The translations under genes were made by a program, and so were the position numbers. A stretch of DNA of 7,712 nt, from NCBI GenBank assembly GCA_946487985.1, contig CAMLUY010000046.1:1-7712 (forward strand), given 5' to 3'. The first letter of the stretch is position 1; the number at the start of each line of letters is the position of its first letter. This document shows, one piece after another, positions 7,086 to 7,712 of this stretch. The notes beneath the pieces were generated by a model. The model worked only from the letters and a program-made list of their open reading frames with translations. It was not told where the DNA came from and did no database searches. Origin of the DNA: an uncultured Clostridia bacterium. Its GTDB lineage: Bacteria; Bacillota; Clostridia; Christensenellales; UBA1242.

Positions 7086-7135
7086 GAGTACTATTAAACA
7101 TTATTATAGCATTTATTTATGTTTTTGAGTACTCA
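7086..7135. promoter_or_regulatory. Two AGTACT palindromes flanking the SLOG promoter, candidate operators
   Basis: TGAGTACTCA (7126-7135) is a perfect 10-bp palindrome over the -35. GAGTACTA (7086-7093), with palindromic core AGTACT, lies just after the predicted start. The centres are 41 bp apart, about four helical turns. A third element, TTTGAGTA, found at 7123-7130, recurs at 7202-7209 at the predicted start of the divergent XRE gene. This is the arrangement expected for repression of both genes by one regulator, most simply the XRE protein. Inference only. Confidence 0.4.
7103..7131 (-). promoter_or_regulatory. Extended -10 promoter of the SLOG gene
   Basis: On the minus strand TGC-TATAAT (7111-7103) is a consensus extended -10. 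The -35 at 17 bp is poor (TACTCA, 7131-7126) and lies inside the palindrome TGAGTACTCA. Transcription would start near 7096, about 40 bases before the ATG at 7057. Confidence 0.65.
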
Positions 7136-7174
7136 TTTTTGGGATTTTGGTAAAAATTTATGTAAATCGTATTC

Positions 7175-7202
7175 TGTTGAATTTTAATTGTTCAGTTATA
7201 AT
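7175..7202 (+). promoter_or_regulatory. Probable promoter of the XRE regulator gene
   Basis: TATAAT at 7197-7202 is a consensus -10, 31 bases before the ATG at 7234. The -35 region is weak (TGTTGA at 7175-7180, 16-bp spacer); the better TTGAAT at 7177-7182 is only 14 bp away. Transcription would begin near 7209, inside a GAGTA element. Confidence 0.5.
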
Positions 7203-7233
7203 TTGAGTAGACATAAAAATCTTGGAGGAATTT

Positions 7234-7530
7234 ATGACAAGTAAAGACGTTCTGTGGAGGCTTGGCTATGTAAGAAATTCGGCGAACCTTTCGGCAAGAG
7301 AGCTTAGCCTGAGAATGGGAATGAGCCCGCAATATGTTGCCCAAGTTGAAAGAGGGCGGATCGTACTTACCGTTGAAAAATTGTTGCAAATTTTGGAGAT
7401 TTGCAATTTTCCAGTGGAAAGGTTTTTCAGTGCAAACATTGAAGACTATCAGACGGACAAAGAGCTTGAAGAGTTGCTGCAATCTTTGCCTACCAATAAA
7501 AAGAAAAACATCATTGAGCTGCTGAAATAA
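7234..7530 (+). CDS. Small XRE/Cro-type helix-turn-helix regulator
   Basis: A 98-residue DNA-binding protein. Residues about 6-65 form an XRE helix-turn-helix domain: LGYVRNSANLSARELSLRMG (recognition region SPQYVAQVERGR, 31-42), then LTVEKLLQILEICNFPVERFF (45-65), the typical end of the Cro/C1 fold. The tail (70-98) is an acidic-basic amphipathic helix with ELEELLQSL and ends IIELLK, probably for dimerisation. The ATG at 7234 is chosen because GGAGG (7224-7228) lies five bases ahead; the upstream TTG at 7222 overlaps that site. G+C is like that of the core genes, unlike the adjacent SLOG gene. It is divergent from the SLOG gene with 176 bases between starts and may control both. No ligand domain is present. 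Confidence 0.88.
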   Translation: MTSKDVLWRLGYVRNSANLSARELSLRMGMSPQYVAQVERGRIVLTVEKLLQILEICNFPVERFFSANIEDYQTDKELEELLQSLPTNKKKNIIELLK

Positions 7531-7649
7531 ACTTTTTGAAAGCATCAAATTGGATAATGCACCAACGATAGGGTAAAGCCATGAAAAATTTCAGACGAAA
7601 TATTATTAACAACAACCATTTTTGTGGTTTTATAGAAAATTTGCAAAAA

Positions 7650-7679
7650 AAACAGGACGAAATTCGCCGTCTTGTTTTT
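7650..7679. terminator. Bidirectional intrinsic terminator at the right end
   Basis: AAACAGGACG (7650-7659) pairs with CGTCTTGTTT (7668-7677), 10 bp with one wobble, around an 8-base loop. A T run follows on the plus strand (7675-7679). Eight As at 7645-7652 give a U-tract on the minus strand. It can end the XRE transcript, 120 bases after its stop codon, and also a minus-strand gene entering from the right edge. Confidence 0.7.
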
Positions 7680-7696
7680 ATTGTTAATAAAGAGCT

Positions 7697-7712
7697 TTAT
7701 TTGTAGCCTTTG
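7697..7712 (-). CDS. Possible last codons of a minus-strand gene beyond the right edge
   Basis: Read on the minus strand, the last bases give AAA GGC TAC AAA TAA, that is KGYK and a stop at 7699-7697. The bidirectional terminator begins 20 bases later, the usual distance from a stop codon. Five codons cannot prove a gene. The call rests on the terminator having a U-tract for this direction with no other minus-strand gene nearby. Confidence 0.2.

Noticed and set aside
7558..7600. GGGTAAAGCC-type bases recalling parts of c-di-GMP class I riboswitches.
   Set aside because: The conserved helices and the second purine-rich strand are absent, and the position after the XRE stop does not precede a convincing gene.
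7614..7629. Small hairpin AACCA / TGGTT after the XRE gene, considered as a terminator.
   Set aside because: Only 5 bp with a short T run; the hairpin at 7650-7677 is much stronger.
7581..7706. A 41-codon plus-strand frame starting MKNFRRN with an AGGG seven bases upstream.
   Set aside because: The terminator hairpin and its T run lie inside it, the region is A+T-rich so such an open stretch is easily random, and no family features are visible.
1..7712. CRISPR arrays, insertion sequences, attachment sites and tRNA or rRNA genes.
   Set aside because: I saw no regularly spaced long repeats, transposase motifs, terminal inverted repeats, or T-arm-like GTTCRANNC sequences followed by an acceptor stem.

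Overview
The window reads as chromosomal DNA from an endospore-forming member of the Bacillota, most likely an uncultured Clostridia-type lineage. The basis is a SpoIIE sporulation phosphatase next to tilS (a pairing typical of spore formers), strong AGGAGG-type Shine-Dalgarno sites, sigma-A-like promoters (TATACT/TATAAT), and intrinsic terminators with U-tracts. By eye the core genes have roughly 42-48% G+C. I cannot name a genus from the sequence.

Layout, left to right. (1) 1-1812, plus strand: the 3' three quarters of spoIIE, running in from the left edge. (2) 1813-2284: a 470-base stretch with no intact gene. It holds a cluster of short ACG-containing repeats (about 1881-1939), a possible -10 box, a small reading frame with a good ribosome site that is broken by a single-base frameshift (1992-2109), and a bidirectional terminator (2166-2213). 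(3) 2285-3613, minus strand: tilS, convergent with spoIIE, with its own strong promoter. (4) 3724-3758: terminator separating tilS from the next unit. (5) 3838-6387, minus strand: a two-gene operon, lemA then a DUF2207 membrane protein, behind an extended -10 promoter with a 9-bp dyad across its -35. (6) 6509-7057, minus strand: an A+T-rich gene for a SLOG/YpsA-like Rossmann protein, possibly acquired. (7) 7234-7530, plus strand: a divergent small XRE-type regulator. (8) 7531-7712: non-coding tail with a bidirectional terminator and perhaps the last codons of a minus-strand gene entering from the right.

How the parts relate. spoIIE and tilS are housekeeping and sporulation genes. LemA and the DUF2207 protein are a recurrent membrane pair of unknown biochemical role. 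The SLOG gene and the XRE gene share a 176-base divergent intergenic region with three GAGTA elements, two of them in AGTACT palindromes, placed over or beside the promoters. This suggests that the XRE protein controls both itself and the SLOG gene. The broken small frame downstream of spoIIE resembles the C-terminal tail of that same XRE protein.

I see no CRISPR array, insertion sequence, tRNA or rRNA. The nearest thing to a new system is the SLOG/XRE divergent pair, and that is a hypothesis only.
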